Shown piece after piece: positions 32,104 through 42,774 of a stretch of 64,000 nt of DNA (position 1 is the stretch's first letter; the number at the start of each line of letters is the position of its first letter). Position numbers and translations under genes: made by a program. Under the pieces are notes generated by a model. It worked only from the letters and a program-made list of their open reading frames with translations, ran no database searches and was not told the DNA's origin. The stretch comes from Aplectana chamaeleonis (taxonomy: Eukaryota; Nematoda; Chromadorea; Rhabditida; Cosmocercidae), in contig JAPDOI010000010.1 of NCBI GenBank assembly GCA_029168955.1, forward strand, positions 2,565,001-2,629,000, given 5' to 3'.

Positions 32104-35100
32104 ATAAAGGTGTCGCCGTCCGGCACACTAAGGCCTCTGGTCCATAATACCTTAGGATCCGTACCTAAGGAGTTCTTGGGGTCTTTGGCCACAAGCCACA
32201 GTTTCGCCACCCTGAACTGTCGATCGCTGTCGAGTGATATCCAAAAAACTGCGCTAACCAGACTTCTGAGCTATTTCCATGCACCGTTTGTTGCTTTGCA
32301 GGAAACCCGCCTCAAGGATAGACCCGTCATCAGCGTCGGAGAGTACACCATCTACTGCGGTAACGCTGACGATAGTAGAGTGGGAGGCTGTGCAATAGCT
32401 GTAAGGAAGGATTTTAATGGTATGGTCGAGGGGTTTGTCTCAACGTCGTGCCGGAATGCATTCGTACGACTGCTGGATTCAATCTGTGGATAGTGAGTGC
32501 TCATGCGCCCACTGAAACCGCCGAAAACAATTCGAAGGATGCGTTCTAGGAGGAACTCAATACTTTGCTGGCCAGGATACCTTGTCAACATGCTGTTGTC
32601 GTGGGGATTGACGCAAATGCGAAGATGGGACTTGATCAGGAATCCGAAGTACTCGGTGAATGGTTCTACCCAGAGAAGCAAACATCGGACAATGGCTACC
32701 GCCTTGTCGACTTTTGTGAACGCAGTGGTCTGATTATTGCATCGACATTCAGGAGGAATCATCGCCGCCATCAGCTTACGTGGCAGGGACCAACCCAGCT
32801 ATCTCCAGAAGAGCAACGGAAGCGGAAGATGACAACTTTGAAATTACAGCTTGACTATGTCCTGACGAGGAATATTCCAGTATCGGACATTCGAAGATCT
32901 AGAGCTGTGTGGGATGTCGCATTCGATTCGGATCACCGTCCTGTTCTGTTGAACTTCTCTGCGAGGATTCATAACAGGAAGCGAGGGGCTCAGCCTCTCC
33001 AGAGGATTGACATGACAAGTCTCAGAGATGAAGAGTGCAGAAGGAATTTTCGACAACGCGTTTCTATTCACATCGGAGTACGGACTAAGAAGAAACTTTG
33101 CGACGCGGATTCTTTTGTCAAGTGCATCCAGGACGCTTCGAAAGAGGCACTCCCGGTTGTACAGCCTAAGAAGAAGTTCGACTACGTCTCAGAAGAAACA
33201 ACATCTACCAACAACAGAGTATGTGCTCTCCGAACTGCAGGAAACTTCGTGGAGGAGAAGCGTCTGAGGAGGAAATTGCGTCGGCAGCTTCAGAGTGACC
33301 GCGAACGAGAGTGGACGTGTAGAGCTAAGGAGTTCGAGAAGGCTTGGGAGGAGAAGAATCTGAGGAAAGCCTACACGTTGCTGCGACAGTATAGCGGGAA
33401 GATGAACAGATGTTTTGCTGTCTTGAACACTACCAATGGTGTTGCAGTTGGTGATGCGACGCTGCCAATATGGAAGGATTACTTCAGTCCACTACTGAAT
33501 CGTCCAGCGCCATCAGTACCTGAGCTCCGCATGTTCAGAGAGCACATTACGATGTCAATGAGGAACCGCCGACTGAGTCTGAAGTTTTGGATTTAGTCCG
33601 GAAAATGAAGAATGGAAAGGCTGGTGGAGATGACAACATCACTGCTGAAATGCTGAAAGCTCTTCCTCCGTCTGGGATTCGTGAAATGGCCAACACCATC
33701 CGTGCCATATGGATGAGCGAAAGGATACCCGATTAGTGAAGACATGCGATCATCGTACCTCTTCACAAGAAGCTATCCGTCACGGATCCTAAGAACTACA
33801 AAGGAATCTCTTTGCATCGTGTCATGTACAAGGTTTTATAACGTATCATTCTCGAGCGACTTATCAAACATCGTGAAAGAACGACCAGAGATGAGCAAGC
33901 CGGTTTTCGACCTGGAAGATCGACCATCGACCAAGTGTTCGTCGTGAGAAGAGTAATTGAATTGTGGTAGCGGTATTCGAAGCCATTACAGCTTGCTTTT
34001 TTGGACATCGGAGCCGCGTTCGACCCTCCTCATCGTGATCGATTGCTCAATGGTCTGCGAGCAGATGGAGTCCCGGAAAAGTATGTTCGGTTAATCGAGG
34101 ACATGAACAAAGGAACAACAGCAGCAGTTCGTACACCTGTCGGATTTACGTCAGCTTTCGAGGTGAAAACAGGGGTAAGGCAAGGAGCCGTTGTAGGACC
34201 TTTTCTTTTCAACTTCGCCGTTGATGACATCATGCGTAGAGTTGCAGAACAGTTCCCTGCGGATGTTATCCTAACACCGTCAGGACGCTACCTTGTCGAC
34301 CTGAAGTACCCCGACGACATTGTGTTATTCGCTGAAAACAACGCAGAACTGCAAAGGATTGTGAACCTCGTTTCGAAGTATGCCGCAGCCTATGGACTTC
34401 GTCTTCGTCCCGACAAATGCAAGCAGATGTGGGTCTCTCAGAGGCCTTCAACGGGAGTTAGTGTGGACGGACAACGTATCGAACTGATGGACGATTTCTG
34501 TTATTTGAGCTGTTTGCTGAAGAAGGATGGTAGTTATGCAGCGGATATTGGAAAACGATGTGCGAAAGCTACGTCTACATTTAATTCTCTAACCAAGTGT
34601 TTGTGGTCTACCACCAACGCGAAGGAAGTCAAGTTGCGCGTCTACCTATCCGCTATTCGCCCTATCATGATGTACGGATCGGAGACGTGGGCAGCACCGA
34701 AGACGCACATGGAAAGGTTGGATTGCACGGAGAGGAAGCTTTTTAGGCGTTTGCTAGGATATTTCTGGCCGCGTGTATGCCATAAAGAAGACCTTTACAA
34801 GGAAATCGACGCAGTACATAAACGCTTGACACGAGGGAGGTGCCAGCATCTCCTAACGCCATCTCAAACAGCAATGGAAAGTCGACTTCGACTGCTCGGG
34901 CATATACTAAGAAGAACGCCGGATCGTCTCGTACAGCACGCTTTAAAAATGCTTCCAAATCCTGTCTGGAAATGGCCACCTGGGCGTAGGCGAAAGTCCT
35001 GGACGGATGTGGTTAAAGAGGATTTGAGGTCACTCGGCATCGAAAGGCAGTTCAGGCGCGATGTTTCGCTTCGCAGGAAATGGAATAGTGACAGCTGGAT

Positions 35101-35149
35101 GGTATGTGTTCAAATTGTGGCTGAAGACCGTGAAAATGGACACGGCTGA
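32104..35149 (+). pseudogene. RTE-type LINE: endonuclease-reverse transcriptase, inactivated
   Basis: This encodes an apurinic-type endonuclease followed by reverse transcriptase, the single-ORF plan of RTE retrotransposons, which nick DNA and copy their RNA at the nick. Endonuclease signs in order: TLNCRSL, QETR (Gln-Glu at 32299-32304), GIDANAKMG, LQLDYVLTR and SDHRPVLL (Ser-Asp-His at 32928-32936). RT signs: PLHKKLSVTDPKNYKGISL, motif A FLDIGAAFD, motif B GVRQGAVVGP, and motif C YPDD at 34307-34318 where the family has a small residue before DD. Lesions include a frameshift near 32475, stop at about 32549, frameshift near 33590, stops at about 33736, 33839 and 33968. The C-terminal region with GSETWAAP and the tail is open to the final stop. 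A truncated relative lies at 25.9-26.35 kb. Confidence 0.93.
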
Positions 35150-35339
35150 CTACTAAGTCGGCACACCTCGGTGAAGATGCGGAATGACCGCGTCAGGCGA
35201 AAGCCAACCGATTAAGTCAAGTAAGTCATTCAGCAGTTTCATTTAATTCCAAAAGAAGGAAAAAATGCTAGCTATAATCATAAAGTTTTTTTTGAATAAT
35301 AGAAGAGGTTTTTGACTAACTTGACAAGCGTTTTAGAAG

Positions 35340-35600
35340 GCGATTTTGAAGTAAAGGCTGATTTTTTGACTGACTCGAAAAGTCGAATGAAAAAAATCGA
35401 ATTGTTTATTTGACAGTCGATTGAAAAAGTCGACCATTAATTCGAAAAATCGAATATTCGAAAAGTTAAAAATCCATAATTATTCGGAAAACCGAATATT
35501 CGAAAAGCGTCGATTTCCGAATCATACGAAAACCGAATATTCGAAAAGTGCCGATACCCGGATTATTCGAAAAGCCTAGTATTCGAAAAAAAAATCTGAA
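35340..35600. repeat. degenerate minisatellite of TTCGAAAA-type units
   Basis: Repeated ACCGAATATTCGAAAAG blocks separated by CGTCGATTTCCG-like spacers, period about 42 bp, becoming irregular on the left. It follows the RTE 3' region (35150-35335). Confidence 0.8.
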
Positions 35601-35634
35601 AATGTAAAAGTATAATAGGTACCCTTATTCAACC

Positions 35635-35815
35635 TCCAGGTTTGAAAAACGCGTATAACAAAAAAACCGTTCTAGAAAAGTACATTTCATCTGGAAAGGC
35701 TAGGCCGGCTAAAGGTATACATACTTTACGAATATACTTTTAGCCAGCATGGCAATTCCGGATGAAATGTGGTTTTCTAGAACCGTTTTTTGGCGTAGCA
35801 TCCGAATACGGCAGC
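35635..35815. mobile_element. small foldback element
   Basis: Left arm ACCGTTCTAGAAAAGTACAT, continuing through TTTCATCTGGA, is mirrored by CCGGATGAAAT and TTTTCTAGAACCGTTTTTT at the right. Half-sites of the same family are visible at 31160-31200 and 55555-55590. Confidence 0.7.
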
Positions 35816-35893
35816 CTAAAATCCCTCTGAAAAAGTCATACTATAGTGTCTTTGTCAGTCATGATAAGATATCGTTCTAGCTGCTCACATTAA

Positions 35894-36349
35894 AGGCACA
35901 GTACACCCTCAGACATAAATTTTGTGACTTTTATTTGATTTGTGTAGTAGACCCCTCCTATATCACACGTACCAAGAGCGAGATCTCGATTCCTTCAAAT
36001 AAGCGAGATATAAGCGACCACCACAGGCCCGACCCCCTAACAGAATTTCGAACTCGATAGCGGCTCGATGGATGAATGAATTCCAACAAGTCGCTGTACT
36101 TCAGTCCACTGCAGGGCTGTCTCCTTATCCTGGTTCGCTCTCGCGCGGCGATTGCCAATGAAGATAAAAACAGGCCTGAGACAACTCGTCCACCAACTTT
36201 TCACCATAAAATCTAGCCCTCTTTGGAAAGCCATAACTCTGTTCAAAGGGGGTCTTGGACGATTTCAGAAACACCACTGTGATCAGCGTGTGTCTCTCTC
36301 CAAGATAACCATAAAATCAAAAAATCAAATTTTTGGGTGTCCTGTGCCT
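35894..36349. mobile_element. TTAA-type MITE E4
   Basis: 456 bp, ends AGGCACAGT and CTGTGCCT, flanked by TTAA at 35890-35893 and 36350-36353. Inverted relative to E3. Confidence 0.9.
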
Positions 36350-37435
36350 TTAAGCAGAAAATGTGCGGGTAGCCGCGATGAAGGCCTGTCTCAGGCTGGA
36401 TGTGGATGGATTGAAGAAGAAAGACGACTACTCAGGCCGGAGCATTACGGGAAAGTTCTGACAGATTACGGGAAAATTCTGCCAGATTGCGGAACGATTT
36501 TGCCCTCCTCTGGTGGTAATTTTACAGTTTTCTGGCAGATTTTTCTCGCTTTCTAGCAGAATTTTTCCGAAATCTGTCAGAATTTTCTTGTACTCTGGGT
36601 CGCGATAGTACGGAAAATTCTGCTAGATTACGCTGTCCGTCGCAGTCTGCGGTGAAGAAGCACCCTCCCCGCGGATCGCGGCGAAAGCCGCCCCCCCGCC
36701 GTGGGGATACCCCTATCCCCTCAGCAGTCAAAAATGTGCTGGCCTCCGGAGAGTGATTCGAAGTCACCTTCCAGGGCCGGCATTGGAATGCCGAATGAGT
36801 ACTCTAGTGAGATGAGGCACCTTTTATACCGGCTGTGCACGTGATAAGCACGTTACGACGTGATCATTCGTGACCATTACCAATTGTCTTCCCAACCGGC
36901 CGAATCGAAGATGGCGTGGCGTGTTTTGTGGCTCGCGATATCCGCACTGCGTGTGCGTCGCATGCAGTATGGTTCGCCGTTGGCCGGCACCCTCGAAATC
37001 TGGGGTGCTGGCCGTCGCCCTGAGTACCTGAGCCCTTTGAATTCAGGGGGTGAGCAACCAAGATTCATCTGTTAAATTCATCTACCAAGATTCAGCAATA
37101 GATCTAGTGGTTACCTGGGCCTATGAGTGACAGCTGACCCTGGATCCTAAAAAGTCTTGCTTGTGCGAATGCATCTCAATTCAGCCATCAGAGATCACTC
37201 CTATAGGTGCGACGATGTATACCTGGGTTGACACTTTCAATACGGCGCGACGCGATTATTTGATATTACTGAGTATCGATCACTATTACGTCGCGCGTCG
37301 ATTCAATGTCAGAGTAAGCCGCCGCGCTGCTCCGCGGTGGAAGTATAAACCCGGCCTAAGGCTGAATATTGAATTTGGTGCCGTAATATTCTATTCTTTC
37401 ACGGATAAAGACATTGGGAAAAATCTACAATAGTT

Positions 37436-37618
37436 CGTGTAAAAGGGGCGTGGTCCGTGGCGGTGACTGAAGAGAATTGGGCCCGGGTCGCCTATATCTC
37501 GCTCATTTGGAGGAATTGAGATCTCATATCTACTTTGCATGTATTACAGAGGAGGGTTCCACCACACAATTACTTCAAAATCTCAACAAAAAATCATGTG
37601 TGAAGGAGTACTGTGTCT
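37436..37618. mobile_element. truncated TTAA-type MITE E5
   Basis: Matches the right part of E3: blocks CCTATATCTCGCTCATTT and GGAATTGAG, ending ACTGTGTCT then TTAA at 37619-37622. The left end is missing. Confidence 0.75.
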
Positions 37619-37700
37619 TTAAGTCGGGCACAACGCGCGCCACATGGATCACATCCGCGTTCCGGCGTAATCCTCGATCCTTTTGCTTTGCAGCTTACTG

Positions 37701-37758
37701 TCTCGCGTCTCAAAAAGAATGATGAGACGCGTCTCATCATTCTTTTCGAGACCCGAGA
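37701..37758. repeat. 58-bp near-perfect palindrome
   Basis: Twenty-nine-base arms with two mismatches and no loop, centred on ACGCGT (37727-37732). Strong potential cruciform inside element T. Confidence 0.9.
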
Positions 37759-38509
37759 TAGCTTTGGCCTTGTAAAATCTCATTTTACTCGTCCAAAAGC
37801 ATCCGATTTGGATGCTGAAGCCATATTTCGCATTCTGTCAGAAATCGCCATTTTTCTGACAGAATACGGAAAGATCTCGGAAAATTAAGGAGGAATTTAG
37901 TGGTAACTTTCTCGTAATCTGGCAGAATTTGTCAACACCAGAGATTAAGTAAAATTATCTGGTAAAATGCCCGTAATCGGGTGGTAATTGCACATTTACC
38001 ACTGATCACTGGAAATATTCTGGTAATTTTCTGGTACTACACCGGCCTGAGTAGTCTTAAAATGAGCAATTACATACTTCCCATTCATTTTCTTGTTCAA
38101 TGAAACAAAGTAAGAATGCATATAATCAATCAAGGATTTTTCATGACCCTAACTGGGTGGCCAGCGATCGTGGCAAAACCAAGAAGTCTGAAATGGGAGT
38201 CGCCAAGGACGCCCAAACAGTTGGAGAAGTCCTGCTTCATATATAGGTTAGCGTAATCTCGCTTGTCCATCTGTGACATTTCGATCAGGAGAAGTATAGA
38301 ATCCGAGAGCACAATTGCTCCTCTAAAGAACAGCGGGATTCACGGGGTTACGAGATGAGACCCTGTTTATAATGTCTGACTATGACATTGAGTGCCCTAG
38401 ATACTTTAGGTGATGAATTTATGACAGAGGATGACATTTCTGGAGAATTTCCGAACAAAAAGGAAGGTATTCTGGGAAAGAATTCCGTTAACCTGTTTCG
38501 GTGCGAATT

Positions 38510-38645
38510 TCTTGTTTGGGCAACAAGTGATTTTGTGAGCATCAAGCGATTCGCCGAGCAACAAGTGTTTTTTAGGGAAACAAGTGATTCTACGGGACAA
38601 CAAGTGATTTGGGGCTACAAATGGTTTTGTGGGCACAAATGCCAA
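38510..38645. repeat. short degenerate repeats (ACAAGTGATTT)
   Basis: ACAAGTGATTT or close variants occur about five times at irregular 18-30-bp spacing. An inverted AAATCACTTG copy lies near 38678. Low-complexity repeat. Confidence 0.6.
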
Positions 38646-38699
38646 CGCCCAACACATTGCCTTTCACGCCCCAGAAAAATCACTTGCGAGTTAGTGTGG

Positions 38700-39660
38700 G
38701 GCTGCACGCGAGCCGAGGCCAGAGTGGGAGAATAAAAAAAGGGTAAAATAGAAGCATAGCCTATATTTGAAATCCGCCTGTAATAGAGGTGAACCTAAAA
38801 AAGAGGACTCAAAAATAGATGCACATGCGCTTCTAGAAGAGAAAATACGGTACTAGTATCTTCCGTGTATTTCAGTCAGTGAGCCGTGAAATCATTCGAT
38901 CGATAGCCATCATAGTCAGTCTTCCACGCTTACCACTTTCGCCGCGTACATACCTAGTTATCCTCTGTTTCCGTGTGAAATTATTTCCATTTATCGCGTG
39001 CTCCTGCGCGCGTACGCTGCGTTTCCTTCTCATTTTTTCGCTATCTCTATCCTCGCTCCGCACAATCCCACGAGGGAGGAATTGAGTAAATTTGGCTCGG
39101 AACCAGAGGATACCTAGCGGCTTACAGATTGAATTACACGGACCTTATTCAGTAATTTCCGAATGCAATTGAGGACTCCTAAGAAAATATGTATGATATT
39201 TTATGTTGGCTAGTCAACATATTGCTAACATTATCAATAATTCGGTTAAAGCACCTACACTAACAGCTTGCCCGAAATCGAATGATGCTGTAGTCAAGAG
39301 CTTCGAATTACCAACCATTACCTCTTTGAATATGGAAGCTCGAGTCAGAGCCCGTAACTCGACCCAATAGACGAAAAAAAGATGCTTGCTGACAAAAAAG
39401 GAACCACAATTTCCTGCGAATTTCCCGCCATAGCTTCTGAGTTTTTTCCTCTCTTCAGCAAGATGAATTTCATAGCAGTGTTTGCCTCGAATCATATTCT
39501 GCATTATATATTTGGTCAAACGCCCTCCATGACAGCACCGCCAGACTGAAAGGCGAGACATGACTGAGAACCATTCTTTTTCAGCTAAAAATAAGTATGG
39601 TTATTCATCTGCGCCTCATTGTTCGGAGTGTGAGGGCTGGCTGCTACATATAAGGCAGGA
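38700..39660. other. no gene recognised
   Basis: Short frames only. No repeat shared with the rest of the window was noticed. Confidence 0.5.
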
Positions 39661-39668
39661 ATGTGAGC

Positions 39669-39828
39669 GTATGGTGCCCGTTTTCGGTTTAGTCTTACGC
39701 ATGGACCAGGCGGTCTACAAATAGAGTTTCTAGGCAGCCTCACTGAAGAATGGAGTTTCGATTCACGCGGGGTGATCTACCGTCGCAGCCCCGTCCATTC
39801 ATCAGACTAAAATGATTGCGCAAACTCT
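39669..39828 (+). repeat. K repeat, copy 3
   Basis: Matches copy 5 from GTATGGTGCCCGTTTTC through GATCTACCGTCGCAGCCC to ATGATTGCGCAAACTCTA, with a few indels. The last block is also the start of the LINE reading frame at 54548. That block is therefore part of K and not unique to the LINE. Confidence 0.8.
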
Positions 39829-40055
39829 ATATGACTGGCGACTATGAAGTTAGTTAAAGGCAGGGTGCGCGAGAAAGATTTTTGTACTGTTCTCATGAGA
39901 AGGTAGATCTGGCCATCACAAAAGTGAAAAAGTGAGAAATCGGAGAAAAAACGCTCACCGCCCGTTACCAATGATCGAGATTTCTATGAATGCCTGTTTC
40001 GCCATTCTTTATTTTGTTTCTGAAGTATTTTCTAAGCATTTTAGAGACTGTTGAC

Positions 40056-41087
40056 CAGGGCTGTGCGGAACTGTTCCGTTTCCAATGCCGTTTCCGTATT
40101 TCCGGTATTTTCTGGACCGTTTCGTTCCGTTTCCGTTTTCGAGTTTTTGGGACCGGAAACGGAATAAATTGATGCTGCACGATCTATGATAGTGGGCTTA
40201 GGCAAGGATTTTTGAAGGTTTCATGAGACGCTAAAAACTACATGCGACCTCTTGTGGTCAAGAGAATCTCTAAACTTTGCTGAGATCATTCACGAAAGTT
40301 GGGGCATAAGATTCGAACCCTATAAAATGATGTCACGAAATGGTCGTGACAGGAATCTTAAGGCCTTTTGAGAATTAATTTAAAAAAAGCTTTTTCTCTG
40401 GGATTCAGTGATTTCTTAAAGCTTTTCTTATTGATTCCACTTCTTCGCTTATTTTCCGCCACGACAGCAGCAAAAATCGAGTTTTTTCACGTGCAGCCGG
40501 TCGTCCAGAAAGGAGTCTCGGCGGAGACAACTGGGCTGGGATTCATGAACGAACGTGGGTCTAAGCTTGGTTTGTTGCAAAATCTCCACAATCCAACAAC
40601 GTTAGCACTTTGCTCAGCCAACGCTTGGCTACATTTGGGTCCCACGGGACCGCACCTGGGAGGTGCTGGCTAGGGTTTGGTTAAGAAGCACGGAAATGCG
40701 GTGTCGTGAAACCCAAATGTAGCCCATCGCTAGCGGAAACAGGTTTTGGCGCGTTGTAACAAGTGAAAGCTTCGCAACAAACCCAGCTGGGACCGATGCT
40801 CGTTCATGAATCTTAGCCCTTGAGGTCGAAAGAAGCGAGACTTCGAAATCGTTGAATGCCTGGTAGTGACTTTATTTTGAATAAGTATTAGTTTATTGAC
40901 TGAAATCATTGGTTAGTGAATGAGAGCTACGGACAATGAGCAGTAGTGAAGCGTGAGAATGGGACAACCCAAAATTCTTTCGGTCTCTTCCGTTTCCGTT
41001 TTCGGATTTCCGTTTCAGGCGTTTTTTGAGAATTTTTCGTCTGTTTTCGTTTATGAAAGTCTAGGAAAATATTTCCGCACAGCCCTG
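40056..41087. mobile_element. hAT-like element with CAGGGCTGTGCGGAA ends
   Basis: Inverted termini CAGGGCTGTGCGGAA bound 1032 bp. They are flanked by CTGTTGAC (40048-40055) and CTGCTGAC (41088-41095), an 8-bp duplication with one mismatch. These are hAT features. Subterminal CCGTTTCCG repeats sit inside both ends. No transposase is seen. A smaller foldback (40523-40827) is nested inside. Confidence 0.88.
40523..40827. mobile_element. foldback MITE nested in the hAT-like element
   Basis: Arms of about 120 bp share GATTCATGAACGA, GGTTTGTTGC and GGCTACATTTGGGT in inverted orientation. Outer ends are near GGGCTGGGATTC and GAATCTTAGCCC. Confidence 0.75.
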
Positions 41088-42210
41088 CTGCTGACTAATC
41101 CAAGAGCAACATAAAAGACGGCTAAGCATTCATGAAAATCTCGTTGATTGTAGGCATGCGTACACCTGCAATTAGCCTTTCTACCTTGTTTTTCATCTTT
41201 CCCGCAAATTTTCGTTTTTTCCTTTATTTTTTCTTTCGTGATGCCCAAATCTACATTCTCATGAAGAGACCTCAAACGTGGTTTCTATACCTTGAACCCT
41301 GCGTTTAAACGAATAGTGGCCTTTTCATAGTGACCAACGAAAGCGAAAAAAATGAACCCATGCGCGCCGCAGTCTTCAAAAGAAGAGGCTGCTCAGACGT
41401 TTGTAGAATACTTTAAGCCGGAAATGCCTTGACAAATAGGCCTGCAATAAGCTCCGCGATACGAAATTGTATCGTTTTCTTGAAGTCAGACACCATCAAG
41501 AATATTAATTTCAAGATTTCTCACCTAATCGGAGCACTGGCCACAGGTCCACAACCGCAGGAAGCGTAGGAAAACCGCAGATATTACGGTCTCCTTCAAG
41601 TTATTTGAATCATTTCAGTGTTTCACTGGTGCAAGAAACCGCGCCCGTCTTCCACTTCTTTAGCCATTGTCCTCGCTTCCTTCACCAGTCGTCTCCCAGC
41701 AGCGCCGCGAAAGCTGTGACTGCAGGGACCCCGCCGCGTAGCGGGGAGGAGACAACCCATATACGGCGGAACTATAGATATTTCGTCGGGCTAATCATGC
41801 TGTAAATATCCTAACTCTTTCATTAGAGACCATTTTTTCAAATAGTAACGGCTCAACAGCATACAAAATTTCTAGATGAGATTCAGCCAGTCCAACTTCT
41901 TGTTTACTTCTAGTTGGAATTTTCTAGTTAGAAAATAAGCACAGTTGAGGTAGCAAAAAAGCCTCTATGAACAGCCATTAGACACACAAAACATTCATCG
42001 TTAGAGAACCTAGTTCAAACTGCAAAACCTCCATATACATAATTAAAAATGTGAATGAAACATTATACTCGAGTGTGTTTGTCGATTTTTGTCCTTTTTT
42101 TGTCAAGAAAAGAAACAATATGGGGAACCAAGGAAATCTTTGACTATCAAATTTTTCTGCTGCAGAATCTGCCATTCTGCACGGTATGATGCCACATACC
42201 TACATGAGAT

Positions 42211-42238
42211 CTACCCCATGGTGACAACCATGGGGTAG
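42211..42238. repeat. 12-bp-stem hairpin specific to D2
   Basis: CTACCCCATGGT, a 4-base loop, and ACCATGGGGTAG. The matching position in D1 (about 5076-5103) has the left stem nearly intact but no complementary right stem. Confidence 0.9.
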
Positions 42239-42774
42239 CTGCACCAACTTTGCACTAATTGTTCTTTTCCCAACGTCGCGAGTTGAGTGCAGCCGTCGTT
42301 TTGAGCTTGTTCCCATAATGGTAAAAGGTCGAAAGAAATAAGCACCCAAGTGAAAATTTCAACCACGAGAGGTCCCAGCACCACTTTATAGAAATTCCAT
42401 ATCTCGAATATATGACTGAAAATCGGAGGACGGCGCCCTTTACAATCCAATCATCGGATACTGTTCCCGTCTGCGCGACGTTGCGGCCGGCAGGCACCGC
42501 TCCATATTATCACCTCTGATAGAGTCCTCTGCGGAACCCTTCGCTGGAGCCGGTCAATGCTGGAACCGGTTCAGTGAGCCTACCATAATGTTGCGCGATC
42601 TACATGAAGTCGCATAAATGCTGCGAGTATTCTCGCACAACGTTCGGTTGGGGTCATAATGTGGGGGTTCCAGTTTTGCGAAGCAGTGTCAGTAGATATA
42701 ACGAGTACTGAAGGCAATGATTATTTTATACCATCCACCTCGAACAACCAGCAGGGAACTGTGTATCATTCCTG

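Larger units (their letters stand above)
36426..38056. mobile_element. TIR element T with subterminal repeats
   Basis: Inverted ends GACTACTCAGGCCGG (left) and CCGGCCTGAGTAGTC (right) bound 1.63 kb. Inside both ends are many copies, in both orientations, of a TCTGNCAGATTACGGRAAATT-like motif (about 36440-36630 and 37840-38040). It contains an E-type fragment, an M2-like right end and a 58-bp palindrome. No transposase and no clear target duplication. Confidence 0.7.

Noticed and set aside
40305..40335. tRNA T-arm-like GGTTCGAATC on the minus strand
   Set aside because: A T-stem is possible, but no matching acceptor, D or anticodon arms lie upstream.
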